Origin: DATJGF01 sp035495315
GTDB lineage: Bacteria > Verrucomicrobiota > Verrucomicrobiia > Limisphaerales > UBA8199
NCBI GenBank assembly: GCA_035495315.1
Contig: DATJGF010000048.1
Location: 1 to 47,328 of the forward strand
Direction of reading: 5' to 3'
Length of the DNA: 47,328 bases
Shown here: in pieces, positions 1 to 8,671 of the stretch
Layout of the letters: each line of letters opens with the position of its first letter
How positions within the stretch are numbered: position 1 is the stretch's first letter
Translations under genes and position numbers: made by a program
Notes under the pieces: model-generated
What the model was told of the DNA's origin: nothing
Seen by the model: only the letters and a program-made list of their open reading frames with translations
Databases searched by the model: none

Positions 1-263
1 TGGGGGGTGTCAGGGGAAGGGGGTCACTAGGTGGGCGATGACGTGGGTGCATGTCAGTGTTCGTTAGGGTTGACACACGCTGCGCTCGGTGCTCGACGAC
101 TGATGAATGCTAGCCAAGAAAATGTAATCCATACTATTCTATTCTAACTTTGTTCTGAGCCCCTGCTGCGGGGGACCAGGCTGGCAGGACCGGAATATCG
201 GTGTTATAATCGTGCGTCCCATTATGAATCCAGCAGGTGGCAAGCTCTGCGCACACGTAAACA

Positions 264-3200
264 ATGGACTGCACTGGACCAGGCAGGCATCCCATGGCGA
301 GATTGTCAAAAACCTCGGCTAAGCCGAGTGTGCCCGACTATGAGTTGCTGCGACGGATCGGCGGAGGAGCCTATGGCGAAGTCTGGCTGGCCCGTAATGT
401 CGCCACCGGCGCGCTTCGTGCCGCCAAAATCGTTTGGCGGCACTCTTTCGAAGATGAACGGCCCTTCCAACGGGAATTTGAAGGGCTTCAACTCTTCGAA
501 AGGATCTCGCGACAACACCCCAGCCAGCTGGCTCTCTTCCACATCGGCCGGAACGATATTGAAGGGTATTTTTATTATGTCATGGAGCTCGCGGACGCGA
601 TAGGAGGTCCTAAATGCCAAACCGAGAACCCGACCATCCATGAGTGCGCGAATAACGAAAGCAATTGGCTTGCGGAGCCAGAGCCTGTTTCGGCTTTGGC
701 AGCTCAGGCTTCAGATTCAGCATATAAACCGCACACCCTACGCTACGACATTGAACGCGGGCGGCTGGCTGCAAAACGGGTACTGGAGATCGGTCTGGCC
801 CTTGCTGAAGCGCTCGCCAACCTCCACGGACACGGGCTGGTGCACCGGGATGTAAAGCCTTCCAATGTGATCTTCGTCAATGGCCGCCCAAAGCTTGCGG
901 ACATCGGCCTGGTGACCGAATCGGGTGATGGGCGCTCGATTGTGGGAACGGAAGGGTATATGGCTCCCGAGGGGCCGGGAGCGGCTCAAGCCGACCTGTT
1001 TGCGTTGGGCAAATTACTTTATGAAGCCGCCACCGGCATGGATCGCCGTCAATTCCCACGCCTTCCGCCCGAGCTGCGTTCCTGGCCGGAGGCCAAGCTG
1101 GTCCTGGAGCTCAACGAGGTGATCGTCAAAGCTTGTGCGGTGCGCCTGGCTGAACGCTACGCCAATGCCCGGGAAATGCTCAGCGATTTAGAGTTGTTGA
1201 CGGTCGGCCGCTCGGTGAAACATTTGCGGTTGGTCGAGCATCGGCTCTCCCTCCTAACCCGAGCCGCGGCAGTGGTCAGCGTATGCGCGGTGGCGGCATT
1301 AGGCATATTTTACGAAACTTACCGCCAACGCCAGATCGCCCTGCGCAGCCTCGTGCGGCTGCACGTATCGGAGGGCACGCAACAGCTGAACCAGGGAGAT
1401 CTTTTCGGCTCACTGCTTTCGTTCACCGAAGCTCTTCGACTGGAAGCGGGGGACTCCAAACGCGAAGAGGTGCACCGGATACGGATTGCTTCGGTACTGC
1501 GCCAATGTCCGCAGTTAGTCGGCATGTTTGCTCACACTAATGCTCCGATCAACGACGCGGCGTTTAGCCCGGACAGCCGGCGTATGGTCACAGCTGGCGA
1601 CGATCATATTGCTCAAGCCTGGGGCCTGGCAACGGGCGAGCGCCTTTTTTCAATGATGCACACCGGGCCGGTATATAGCGTTGGCTTTAGTCCGGATGGC
1701 ACACGGATCGCCACGACCAGCTCTGATGGCCTGGTCCATCTTTGGAATGGACAAACCGGCGAACCTCTGCGCCACCAACCCATTCGCCACCGGGGTTGGT
1801 ACAATGGTCCCTCTCCTCAGTTCAGCCCAGATGGCTTGAAAATACTGACGTTGCCCGATTTGCATACGGTGAGCTTGTGGCAAGGGGTGACGGGCGAGCC
1901 CATCGGAAGACCGTTGCGACATGACCAGGAGGTCTCTAACTTTGCGTTCAGTCCCGATGGGCGCCGGGTCGTCACCCTCAGTAGCGACCGAGCCGCCAGG
2001 TTGTGGGATGCTTCAACCGGAGAGGCACTTTACTCCGTGAGCCATTCGGGCTTGGTGAGTTGCGGCGCTTTCAGCCCGGATTCGCAGTTTTTGGCGACCG
2101 GAGGCGACGATGACTGTGCCCGATTTTGGGAATCAGGTTCCGGCGGTGAGATCCTGCCCTTGCTAATACACCACGACGATGTTGATTCCGTGGCTTACAG
2201 CCCGGACGGAACACGGCTCGCCACCGCCTGTCGGGATCGAACGGTCGAATTGTGGGACGTTACGACGAACCAGCCTCTGCTGCGCCCCTTGCTGCACGAG
2301 CGACGAGTCCTGCGCGTGGACTTCAGTCCCGATGGCAGCTGGTTGGTTTCGTCCAGCGAGGGGAATCGGATACGGTTTTGGGATGCGGATACCGGCGAGC
2401 TCCGCGCTCCACCCTTGGTTCATGATACTCCCCGCAGGCCGGTCCTTTTCAGCCCAGACGGCCACCTGATGCTGACCTTGCGCCACGACCTGACGTTAGA
2501 GCGCGAGGAGGTCGCGGTGGTTTGGAATCTGGCCAGCAAACAACCGCCGGTTTTGCCCATTCGTCCTGTGCCCAGTTTCCGCAAGACCGCGGCCAGCCCG
2601 AACGGACGGTTAAAGGCGGTGCTAACCGGTGACACGGTGCGCACAATCGCTGTGGACTCCGGACGAGCTGTTGGCCCGCCGCTCAAGCAGTCGGTTCCGT
2701 TTCGCCAGGTCTACTTCAGCCGCGACAATACGGTCCTGCTGGCCGAAAGCGCAGGGGGACGCGGGCAGCTGTGGGATCTTTCCCGAGGTGAACCGCTGAC
2801 GCCGATGTTACCTATTGCCTATGATCGGAACGCCCAGGTGCCGAGCAAGGCTGATTTGCTTAAGGAAGCCCGGCCGATCAAAGATTTGGTCTTTATGGCC
2901 GAGCTGCTCTCCGGCAATGAAGTGGACGAGACGGGTGGTTTTCGCCCTTTGGACAGCAGCTCATTAATGCACGCCTGGAATACCCTCAGAACGAAATATC
3001 CCAGCAGCTTCATGGACGCGACCAACGAGGTGCTGGACTGGCATGACCAGGAGGCGCGCCGTTGCGAACAAGCCTGGAACTGGTGGTCAGCGTGCTTTCA
3101 TTTGAAGTACCTGGTCGCAGCGCGTAAGGGAAACCAAGAGCTGGCTGGACGGCTGGCTTATGCTGAGCTCGCACTGGAGAACGCCAACCGCAAGGCTTCC

Positions 3201-3815
3201 AGCTATCCGGCCCGCCGCTCCTTGGCCATCCCCCCGCGAAACCCGCAGGCCAGTCAAAAATTGATTGATTTGTCGGGATTCTATAATGTTTCCAGGCGAG
3301 GGGAACACAACTCGATGGCCGGCTTGCCCAGCGGCCTGCAAACTTTCGCCGGCACCGAGTTTGATGTGCGTGGAGTGGTGCAACTCTCCGACCGAAAGAA
3401 CCCCGGCCCCGGCCATCGGTTCGTAAATCAGGTTAGCGGGATCCCAGTGAATCAGATTTGCAGGCGACTCCATTTCTTACACGCGACGGCGTCCGACACT
3501 GAAGAAGGCATAGTCGTCAGCAGCTACGTGGTTCATTATTCAGATCAGCAGAGTCAGCGGATCGACAATGTTTATGGGCGGGACGTCCGCAGTTGGTGGA
3601 CCAACCCAGGCGAATCGCTTAGTACCGACCCCGAGCATGCCGAGCTCGTCTGGATGGGTACTAACCCGCAGGCAGAGTCCAGCGATGCAAAGTCATTGCG
3701 GATGTTCAAGCGGACGTGGGAAAATCCCTGGGCGGACCGGCGGATCACCAGTGTGGATTTTGAATCGGCCCGAAGAGGAGTCGGACCATTCCTGGTAGCC
3801 ATCACTGCCGAGTAA
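264..3815 (+). CDS. Membrane Ser/Thr protein kinase with WD40 repeats
   Basis: A 1,183-residue protein that should phosphorylate Ser/Thr on partner proteins at the membrane. The kinase domain (about residues 26-315) shows a glycine loop GGGAYGEV (~33-40), a Lys in AAKIVW, the catalytic loop HRDVKPSN starting at H194, DIG at D213 in place of the usual DFG, and APE at 234-236. One hydrophobic segment (~330-352) follows, then a long WD40 array (~420-850) with repeated FSPDG and LWD units. A C-terminal domain (~1020-1183) is not recognised but looks like an all-beta module. Kinase-WD40 proteins of this type are commonly encoded beside an ECF-type sigma factor in Verrucomicrobia; here that sigma gene lies 1.1 kb downstream, past an inverted gene. 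An in-frame ATG at 294 is an equally good start. The kinase assignment is firm and the substrate unknown. Confidence 0.92.
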   Translation: MDCTGPGRHPMARLSKTSAKPSVPDYELLRRIGGGAYGEVWLARNVATGALRAAKIVWRHSFEDERPFQREFEGLQLFERISRQHPSQLALFHIGRNDIEGYFYYVMELADAIGGPKCQTENPTIHECANNESNWLAEPEPVSALAAQASDSAYKPHTLRYDIERGRLAAKRVLEIGLALAEALANLHGHGLVHRDVKPSNVIFVNGRPKLADIGLVTESGDGRSIVGTEGYMAPEGPGAAQADLFALGKLLYEAATGMDRRQFPRLPPELRSWPEAKLVLELNEVIVKACAVRLAERYANAREMLSDLELLTVGRSVKHLRLVEHRLSLLTRAAAVVSVCAVAALGIFYETYRQRQIALRSLVRLHVSEGTQQLNQGDLFGSLLSFTEALRLEAGDSKREEVHRIRIASVLRQCPQLVGMFAHTNAPINDAAFSPDSRRMVTAGDDHIAQAWGLATGERLFSMMHTGPVYSVGFSPDGTRIATTSSDGLVHLWNGQTGEPLRHQPIRHRGWYNGPSPQFSPDGLKILTLPDLHTVSLWQGVTGEPIGRPLRHDQEVSNFAFSPDGRRVVTLSSDRAARLWDASTGEALYSVSHSGLVSCGAFSPDSQFLATGGDDDCARFWESGSGGEILPLLIHHDDVDSVAYSPDGTRLATACRDRTVELWDVTTNQPLLRPLLHERRVLRVDFSPDGSWLVSSSEGNRIRFWDADTGELRAPPLVHDTPRRPVLFSPDGHLMLTLRHDLTLEREEVAVVWNLASKQPPVLPIRPVPSFRKTAASPNGRLKAVLTGDTVRTIAVDSGRAVGPPLKQSVPFRQVYFSRDNTVLLAESAGGRGQLWDLSRGEPLTPMLPIAYDRNAQVPSKADLLKEARPIKDLVFMAELLSGNEVDETGGFRPLDSSSLMHAWNTLRTKYPSSFMDATNEVLDWHDQEARRCEQAWNWWSACFHLKYLVAARKGNQELAGRLAYAELALENANRKASSYPARRSLAIPPRNPQASQKLIDLSGFYNVSRRGEHNSMAGLPSGLQTFAGTEFDVRGVVQLSDRKNPGPGHRFVNQVSGIPVNQICRRLHFLHATASDTEEGIVVSSYVVHYSDQQSQRIDNVYGRDVRSWWTNPGESLSTDPEHAELVWMGTNPQAESSDAKSLRMFKRTWENPWADRRITSVDFESARRGVGPFLVAITAE

Positions 3816-3841
3816 TCCTCAAAAAAGTCTGAACGAAGGGT

Positions 3842-4699
3842 TCAGCGCGCGGGAATCGCGGCTTGCAACCGTCGCATGTCCTGAAAATCAAGTTGATTCA
3901 CCACATCCGGGTTATTCGGATCGACTCGTTTGGGCCATTTCCATGGCCAGTGCTCTTCATGCCCGTCGGCGAAAGACAGGTTGCATCCCTGCCGGTGCCG
4001 ATCCGCCGGAGCATCCATCCAATGAGCCCCTCCGAAGGCTGGATTAGTTTGGGCTTCGGCCCATTCACCCGCATCAGCCGGAACGTGGACGAAGAACACC
4101 CCGTCGCCAATTGAGTTCTCATTTTCCTCAATGAAAACGAACGCTCGTGAAGGTGCGGCGAGCTGCGAAAGATTGGTTTTGCGCTCGGGCTTTCCCTCCG
4201 ACCCATTCATATAATAACTCATCGAGTAGCTGCGCGTTCGAATGACCTGCCGCCGGAGATCGACTACAGAGCGGTCTGTAGGACAGTGGTAAATCCGCGT
4301 GCTACCACTGTACGGAAACAAACTCCCGTTGCGGATGTTCCAGGTCTGGGTATCAACCGTGGCGTCGCCCAAAACCCATGAATCAGAGGTGGTTTGATAC
4401 CCGCTCGGGCATCCATCCGACCAGTTGATTGCCATCCATCGGTTGCGTGGCAGATCTTCATGAGAATCCACTGTGTACAGTTGCCAGGCGAATTGAAGTT
4501 GCTTGAAGTTGTTTTCGCACGCTATGCTTTGCACAGTCACTTTGCCTTTCGCAGCTGCCGGCAGCAGCAAGGACGCCAGGATGGCTATGAGCGCGATCAC
4601 CACTAACAGCTCGATGAGCGTGAAGGCGTGAACGTTTTCAGGCGGACGCCCGGACCGGCAACCGGGGCGCGACAACGCCAAAGAAGGATCGGTCGACAT
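3842..4699 (-). CDS. Type II secretion/pilin-like pseudopilin (DUF1559-like)
   Basis: A 285-residue protein with a class III signal: a basic leader, then FTLIELLVVIALIAILASLL from residue 26, with Glu at mature position 5 for prepilin peptidase handling. The residue before the cleavage site is Ala25, not the usual Gly. The C-terminal half has the LSFADGHEEHW stretch typical of verrucomicrobial and planctomycetal H-X9-DG pseudopilins. These are thought to be exported and assembled by a type II/IV pilus-like machine; individual roles are mostly unknown. The gene is inverted between the kinase and sigma factor genes, with a promoter candidate 25 bp upstream of its ATG. It resembles the pseudopilin at 41031-41903. 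Confidence 0.88.
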   Translation of the reverse strand: MSTDPSLALSRPGCRSGRPPENVHAFTLIELLVVIALIAILASLLLPAAAKGKVTVQSIACENNFKQLQFAWQLYTVDSHEDLPRNRWMAINWSDGCPSGYQTTSDSWVLGDATVDTQTWNIRNGSLFPYSGSTRIYHCPTDRSVVDLRRQVIRTRSYSMSYYMNGSEGKPERKTNLSQLAAPSRAFVFIEENENSIGDGVFFVHVPADAGEWAEAQTNPAFGGAHWMDAPADRHRQGCNLSFADGHEEHWPWKWPKRVDPNNPDVVNQLDFQDMRRLQAAIPAR

Positions 4700-4723
4700 A
4701 AGTTTTTTTGGGGATACGAGCTA

Positions 4724-4751
4724 ATTGTATACTTTAGTTTTGCTTTATCAA
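4724..4751 (-). promoter_or_regulatory. Candidate sigma-70 promoter for the pseudopilin gene
   Basis: On the minus strand TTGATA (4751-4746) and TACAAT (4729-4724) are separated by 16 bp in a locally AT-rich stretch. The -10 box lies about 25 bp upstream of the pseudopilin ATG at 4699. The match is by eye only. Confidence 0.4.
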
Positions 4752-4902
4752 GAGAATTATTTTGCGCTCGCGGGTGGCGGTCGCTACTACTTGAACGATG
4801 AGGTTGAAGAATCCTTACAAAGAATTTTGCGTTGCTACCCGCGGCACGATTGGGGAGCGATTCCTGGTAAGATTTGTCCCGCTATGTCGTTAAAGCAGTA
4901 GA

Positions 4903-5619
4903 ATGCAGCGGATGATGACGGGTGACGAACATAGCTCGATTCAAACCCGACCCAGCCTTTTGGCTCGGCTCAAGGGCGGGGATGACACGGAGAGTTGGCA
5001 GGAGTTTTACCGGATTTATGGTAAGATGGTTCGGGATTTCGCCATGCAGGCGGGTCTGACCGCCACAGAAGCCGAGGAGGTTGTGCAAGAAACGGCTATT
5101 GGCACATCGCGCCATCTGTCGGATTACCGCTATAATCCAAAAGTCTGCCGTTTTAAAACCTGGTTGCTCAACCAGGCGACCTGGAGAATCAAGGATCAAC
5201 TCAAGCAACGCCAACGAGCCAGCGCAGCGGATCACAACGCGGGACAGATTCCCAGCCCCGGCCGGGAGATCATCGAGGCGGATACCCCACGCACGACGAC
5301 GATTAACCGCGTTCCAGATCCGGCTTCACTCGATTTAGAGCTTCTGTTCGAGCAACGCTGGCGCAAGAATTTGTTTGGGGCGGCACTGGAGCGCGTGAAG
5401 GGCAAGTTCGGCCACAAGCAATTTCAAATTTTCGATCTATTGGTGGTCCAGGAATGGTCCGCGCCCCTGGTGGCTAAATCCCTGGGCGTAAGTCTAACGA
5501 GTGTGTACGTGACTCGGCACCGAATCGCTTCAGCCGTTAAGCGGGAATGCAAACGCCTGGAAAGGGAAATGGAGAAAGCAGCCCGAAGACAGATGGAGAC
5601 GAACCCTTCATTGGTCTGA
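4903..5619 (+). CDS. RNA polymerase ECF-type sigma factor
   Basis: A 238-residue sigma-70 family protein. Region 2 (about residues 18-95) has the characteristic SWQEFYRIYGKMV and the acidic EAEEVVQETAI segment, followed by FKTWLLNQATWRIKDQLKQR (region 2.4-like). Region 4 (~165-220) has a helix-turn-helix LVAKSLGVSLTSVYVTRHRI. The linker is long (~70 residues) and polar. Sigma factors of this kind direct RNA polymerase to dedicated promoters and in Verrucomicrobia often pair with WD40-type kinases such as the one upstream, suggesting control by phosphorylation rather than by an anti-sigma factor; that link is inference. ATGs at 4912 and 4915 are alternative starts. No anti-sigma gene follows. 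Confidence 0.88.
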   Translation: MQRMMTGDEHSSIQTRPSLLARLKGGDDTESWQEFYRIYGKMVRDFAMQAGLTATEAEEVVQETAIGTSRHLSDYRYNPKVCRFKTWLLNQATWRIKDQLKQRQRASAADHNAGQIPSPGREIIEADTPRTTTINRVPDPASLDLELLFEQRWRKNLFGAALERVKGKFGHKQFQIFDLLVVQEWSAPLVAKSLGVSLTSVYVTRHRIASAVKRECKRLEREMEKAARRQMETNPSLV

Positions 5620-5809
5620 GGTATCGCGGCCCCGGCGACGTTCCTGAGTCCTGCTTCGCGCATGAAGGACAGTCGGTACTGTCGCTAGAACCAAGGCAAC
5701 AACGTGACAAACCCTCCCTTTTCAAAAGTGTGGCAGATCGGTGATGGGATTACTAACCAATACGTCGATCTGCTTGTTTTGACCGCTCTGGCCTACCGAC
5801 AGCGTAGGT

Positions 5810-6268
5810 ATGACGGCGACCTCCGCACCTGTAACATTGCCAATTGATTTACAGCTCGCGAGACCAGTCCTTAAAATGACCTCGCCCGCAAATGGTTCAG
5901 TTTTTGCAACATCAAATACGATTCCTCTGACAGCCGAGTTGTTGGCTAGCGTACAGTGCGAGACCGGACCGGAAGAGTTCTTTGTCGGGACAAATTCAGT
6001 TGGGATTGTTAACACGAACGGACGGAACGAGACTTTCACGGACGCCACGCCGCTATTCTCCCTGACCGTGAGCAATCTTGCAGAAGGAGATTATACGCTT
6101 GGCGTGCACTATTTGGGCCTCAACGACTTTTATTGCGCTTGTGGATCAGCGGATGTTCGCGTCGTCCTGCTGGCGGCGATTTCACCAAGGATAATCCCGG
6201 CTAACAATCTCGCGTTTGACGTAGTGACCCTTCGAATTGAGAATGGATGGTATGAGGCACGCACCTAA
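5810..6268 (+). pseudogene. Ig-like domain fragment of a secreted protein
   Basis: The reading frame holds one bacterial Ig-like domain (LTSPANGSVF-type start at about residue 23, then ...FFVGTNSVG... and LAEGDYTLGVHYLG), the pattern seen in large secreted proteins of this phylum. It lacks a signal peptide and begins in mid-domain. The preceding 5704-5853 stretch is open in another frame, so a frameshift near 5800 is possible. It probably represents the eroded C-terminal part of a larger exported protein. Confidence 0.4.
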
Positions 6269-6485
6269 TTCGCTGGGCAGGTTTGCCATTGTCCTCTGCA
6301 TTGCCTCTGGACTGCCAGGGGCCTGGGCCGCCGAATATCTTAGTAATCTCAACAACCGCTGGATCGATCCCGGAAATCCAACCTGCAATTGCAGCATTGG
6401 CGACATCCATACGCTTGGGTTTGGATATGACCCATTTGCAGTTCAGTTCTTCACTGGGGCAATAAAGCGCCTCCAATATAATTGA
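6252..6485 (+). pseudogene. N-terminal fragment of a choice-of-anchor-like secreted protein
   Basis: The peptide starts with a clear signal peptide (hydrophobic core FAIVLCIASGLPGAWA) followed by EYLSNLNNRWIDPG and FAVQFFTGA. This opening resembles verrucomicrobial secreted proteins with a choice-of-anchor domain, which are usually 180-300 residues long. It stops after about 78 residues, exactly where a 38-bp sequence repeated at 14151 begins (6463). The gene therefore appears truncated by insertion or rearrangement. An in-frame ATG at 6237 is an alternative start. Confidence 0.5.
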
Positions 6486-6500
6486 TTGACACTACTATTA
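6463..6500 (+). repeat. 38-bp direct repeat, copy 1
   Basis: The sequence beginning TAAAGCGCCTCCAATATAAT and ending ACTATTA recurs at 14151-14188 in the same orientation with one mismatch by eye. The copies bound a 7.65-kb segment that contains every RAYT-type repeat in the window. Confidence 0.75.
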
Positions 6501-6507
6501 TCCACAG

Positions 6508-6567
6508 GTGTCAGGCCGGTGTCAGTCAGGCCGGTGTCAGTCCTCACTTGTGGCCGGTGTCTGGCCG
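6508..6567 (+). repeat. Cluster of partial REP units
   Basis: Tandem fragments of the form GGCCGGTGTCAG and CCGGTGTCAGTCCTCACT are stacked just left of the complete mini-element at 6568. They look like repeated 5' ends of the RAYT-associated REP sequence. Confidence 0.6.
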
Positions 6568-6793
6568 GTGTCAGTCCTCACTATTGACACTTCGAGAGGG
6601 GATTGTTATATCTTGACAATGCCGCGCAATTTTCAACTGAATCCGACTGCATCCCTGTCACACCAACCGAGGTTGCTCGACGGGCGCTGAAATGGATCGC
6701 GGAGCGACCGCAGATGGCAGTTGGACTTACGTCCCGCTAAAAAACCAAGCCCAGCACAGCAACTCCCACTGTGTCAATAGTGAGGACTGACAC
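6568..6793 (+). mobile_element. REP-bounded mini-element, copy 1 (RAYT-derived)
   Basis: A 226-bp element begins with GTGTCAGTCCTCACTATTGA and ends with the inverted form GTCAATAGTGAGGACTGACA. The interior is very similar to the element at 8424-8671. It carries a stretch that in the other copy reads as the C-terminal end of a RAYT-type transposase; here that frame is broken by a missing G and a deletion of about 22 bp. It has no transposase of its own and would need to be moved in trans. Confidence 0.75.
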
Positions 6794-6859
6794 TCGGCCT
6801 CGGCCTCTGACACTCGGCCTCGGCCTCCACGGTGAAGTAATAGAGCCTCTATTTAAAAG

Positions 6860-7111
6860 ATGAGCGATTCGATTCTCCTGCACATTATTTATCTGGAGTC
6901 GCGGATGCTCCTTAGCAAGAGACGCTATTCGGGTTGGAGACAGATTCAAGATGAGTTTGCGGACTACAAGGCTTCGCTCGGCCCCTGGTCAGTTGCGGAG
7001 ATTTTAGACTTTTTACGAACGGAGTATCCATCACGCTCTCCTTTCACCCCAGATCGGATCGAGAGATTTTTGCATTCAGATGATGAGACCTTGACTGCAT
7101 GGACGCCATGA
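6860..7111 (+). CDS. Small hypothetical protein
   Basis: An 83-residue frame with a balanced, globular-looking composition: an N-terminal helix-rich half with many charged residues, then a VAEILDFLRTEYPS segment and an acidic tail. No family is recognised and there is no signal peptide or membrane segment. It sits between two repeat elements, its ribosome binding site is weak, and it may be a remnant. The reality of the gene is uncertain. Confidence 0.35.
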   Translation: MSDSILLHIIYLESRMLLSKRRYSGWRQIQDEFADYKASLGPWSVAEILDFLRTEYPSRSPFTPDRIERFLHSDDETLTAWTP

Positions 7112-7457
7112 GGGTGCCGCTTTGGAATAGGGAATAGGAACGTCGGTGCCCGGCGCTCAGTGGAGTCAAAAGTTCGGCTGAGTCTGAGTCTGCACATAGA
7201 GGACAAGCGAGCCCTACGGGCCTGCGCTCCCGCAGTTGTCGTGGTAAAGACCGATTTCTGGCCAACCTGAAATTCGCTCGAAAGCCCAGATGCCACATCT
7301 GGTAAAAGGGAATGCTGTCCAACGGGCAGACAACGACCAACACAAATCAGGACACCAATCAGAAGCCGACATGCGATAGAAACCTAACGGGGCGTGGTCT
7401 CATGTCTGCTTTGCTGGATTCTCATTCTTAACACAGTTTCCAAATTAGGAAAAATTC
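7112..7457. other. Intergenic region without a recognised gene
   Basis: No convincing coding frame is seen in this 346-bp stretch. It contains a short heptamer tandem repeat, two GGAATAG units at about 7124-7137, of the same 7-bp-period class as elsewhere in the window. Confidence 0.5.
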
Positions 7458-7913
7458 ATGAGTTCTTCACGAAAATTCGGCAGTGGCACGGTTACAAAAC
7501 GTGTGGACTGCGCCGGTTGTGGCCGGAGCTATGAATACGATTTGTCCCGCACGATCATGGGCAGCTCTTCGAAAGACGCGCCCACCCAGTCCGAAGCGGA
7601 CGCCCAAGCGGCTCAAGACGCCGATGCTAAGCTGAAGGCTGCACTCGCCAATGGTTGCGATTTGGTTCCCTGCCCATCATGCGGTGCAATTACGAAAGAA
7701 ATGAAAGCCTATCGTCTAAAACGTTTCGGAGCCGCGTTTGCCTGTATGGGGGTCGGAGCTGGAATATTGGTGGTGGTTTTTTTGTTAATGGTTTTCTTGA
7801 AAAAAATCTATTTTGTCATTGCCGGAATGGGTGCGGTTTGTTTTCTCCTCGGCTTTGCAATACTCGGTATCGGAATCAAAGAAGCTTTAGTGCCCAAAAA
7901 AGGAAGATTATAG
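7458..7913 (+). CDS. Zinc-ribbon membrane protein of unknown function
   Basis: A 151-residue protein with two CxxC pairs (CAGC near residue 18 and CPSC near residue 72) that could form one split zinc ribbon around an Ala/Asp-rich helical insertion. Two membrane helices follow, at about residues 93-113 and 118-139, and a short basic tail ends the protein. It is probably an inner-membrane protein with a cytoplasmic metal-binding head. It is followed after 6 bp by another membrane protein gene, so the two are likely cotranscribed. The specific function is unknown. Confidence 0.65.
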   Translation: MSSSRKFGSGTVTKRVDCAGCGRSYEYDLSRTIMGSSSKDAPTQSEADAQAAQDADAKLKAALANGCDLVPCPSCGAITKEMKAYRLKRFGAAFACMGVGAGILVVVFLLMVFLKKIYFVIAGMGAVCFLLGFAILGIGIKEALVPKKGRL

Positions 7914-7919
7914 TCTAAT

Positions 7920-8243
7920 ATGCTTTTCCATCCCCATCTTGAGAACTCAGGTTTGGGCTTTCTTGCGTTTCTCGGCCTGTTGATTGTCATGATCACGGAA
8001 ACTGCGCTAAAGCATGTTATTCATGACCCGACCGTCATGGCCCCACGCAGTTGGTGGCTTATGAGCGGGTATGTTGCTGCGGCTGCTTACTGCGTCCTTT
8101 TGCACCTCTGCATTAAATGGCGCGAGTCACGGCTTGGTTACGAGTCACCGGGGGCTGACCACAAACTCGCACGTTTGCCTATTCGTTACTGGAGCATTTT
8201 CTATCTGTTATTAGGATTGTTGCGGGTCGCCGCCAAAGCATGA
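7920..8243 (+). CDS. Small integral membrane protein
   Basis: A 107-residue protein with about three hydrophobic segments (near residues 12-30, 46-64 and 88-104) separated by short polar loops. No catalytic motif or known family is recognised. It lies 6 bp after the zinc-ribbon membrane protein gene, which suggests translational coupling and a shared membrane role. Confidence 0.6.
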   Translation: MLFHPHLENSGLGFLAFLGLLIVMITETALKHVIHDPTVMAPRSWWLMSGYVAAAAYCVLLHLCIKWRESRLGYESPGADHKLARLPIRYWSIFYLLLGLLRVAAKA

Positions 8244-8340
8244 GCCTTACACCTAAAAAGCGGCTGCACTGAGGGCCGGCAAGGCGTTTTGTTTGCATGC
8301 CGACGATCGAAGTAGAAATCATTAGACAACTCATCGCGCT

Positions 8341-8415
8341 ATGAACAATTTCCTCGGTATTATCTTCCTGATAGGCGCAGCAATTTTCGCCCCACTCTTG
8401 CTCCGGCGTGGATAG
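8341..8415 (+). CDS. Possible 24-residue membrane micropeptide or fragment
   Basis: The frame encodes a short peptide that is almost entirely one hydrophobic helix (FLGIIFLIGAAIFAPLLL) ending in RRG. It stops 8 bp before the REP-bounded mini-element at 8424. It could be a true single-helix micropeptide or the start of a gene damaged when the element arrived. Confidence 0.3.
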   Translation: MNNFLGIIFLIGAAIFAPLLLRRG

Positions 8416-8423
8416 ACGTCCTA

Positions 8424-8671
8424 GTGTCAGTCCTCACTATTGACACTTCGAGAGGGGAGTGTTATGTCTTGACAATTCCGCGCAATTGTCAACTGAATCC
8501 GACTGCATCCCTGTCACACCAACCGAGGTTGCTCGACGGGGGCTGAAATGGATCGCGGAGCGACCGCAGATGGGCAGTTGGACTTACGTTTCAAATCTCC
8601 TGCACATCCCATCCCCCGCTAAAACCAAGCCCAGCAGCAACTCCCACTGTGTCAATGGTGAGGACTGACAC
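8424..8671 (+). mobile_element. REP-bounded mini-element, copy 2 (RAYT-derived)
   Basis: A 248-bp element with the same ends as copy 1: GTGTCAGTCCTCACTATTGA at the left, and an inverted REP at 8649-8671 at the right. The open stretch inside reads LKWIAERPQMGSWTYVSNLL, which resembles the C-terminal helix-turn-helix tail of RAYT-family Y1 transposases; the TGA inside the right REP closes that frame. A perfect 9-bp inverted repeat, TTGACAATT/AATTGTCAA, lies at 8469-8492. Immediately to its right a sigma factor gene resumes in mid-sequence. Confidence 0.75.

Noticed and set aside
8459..8668. 69-residue frame in mini-element copy 2 as an independent gene
   Set aside because: Only its C-terminal part resembles a transposase tail, it is bounded by REPs, and it is broken in copy 1.
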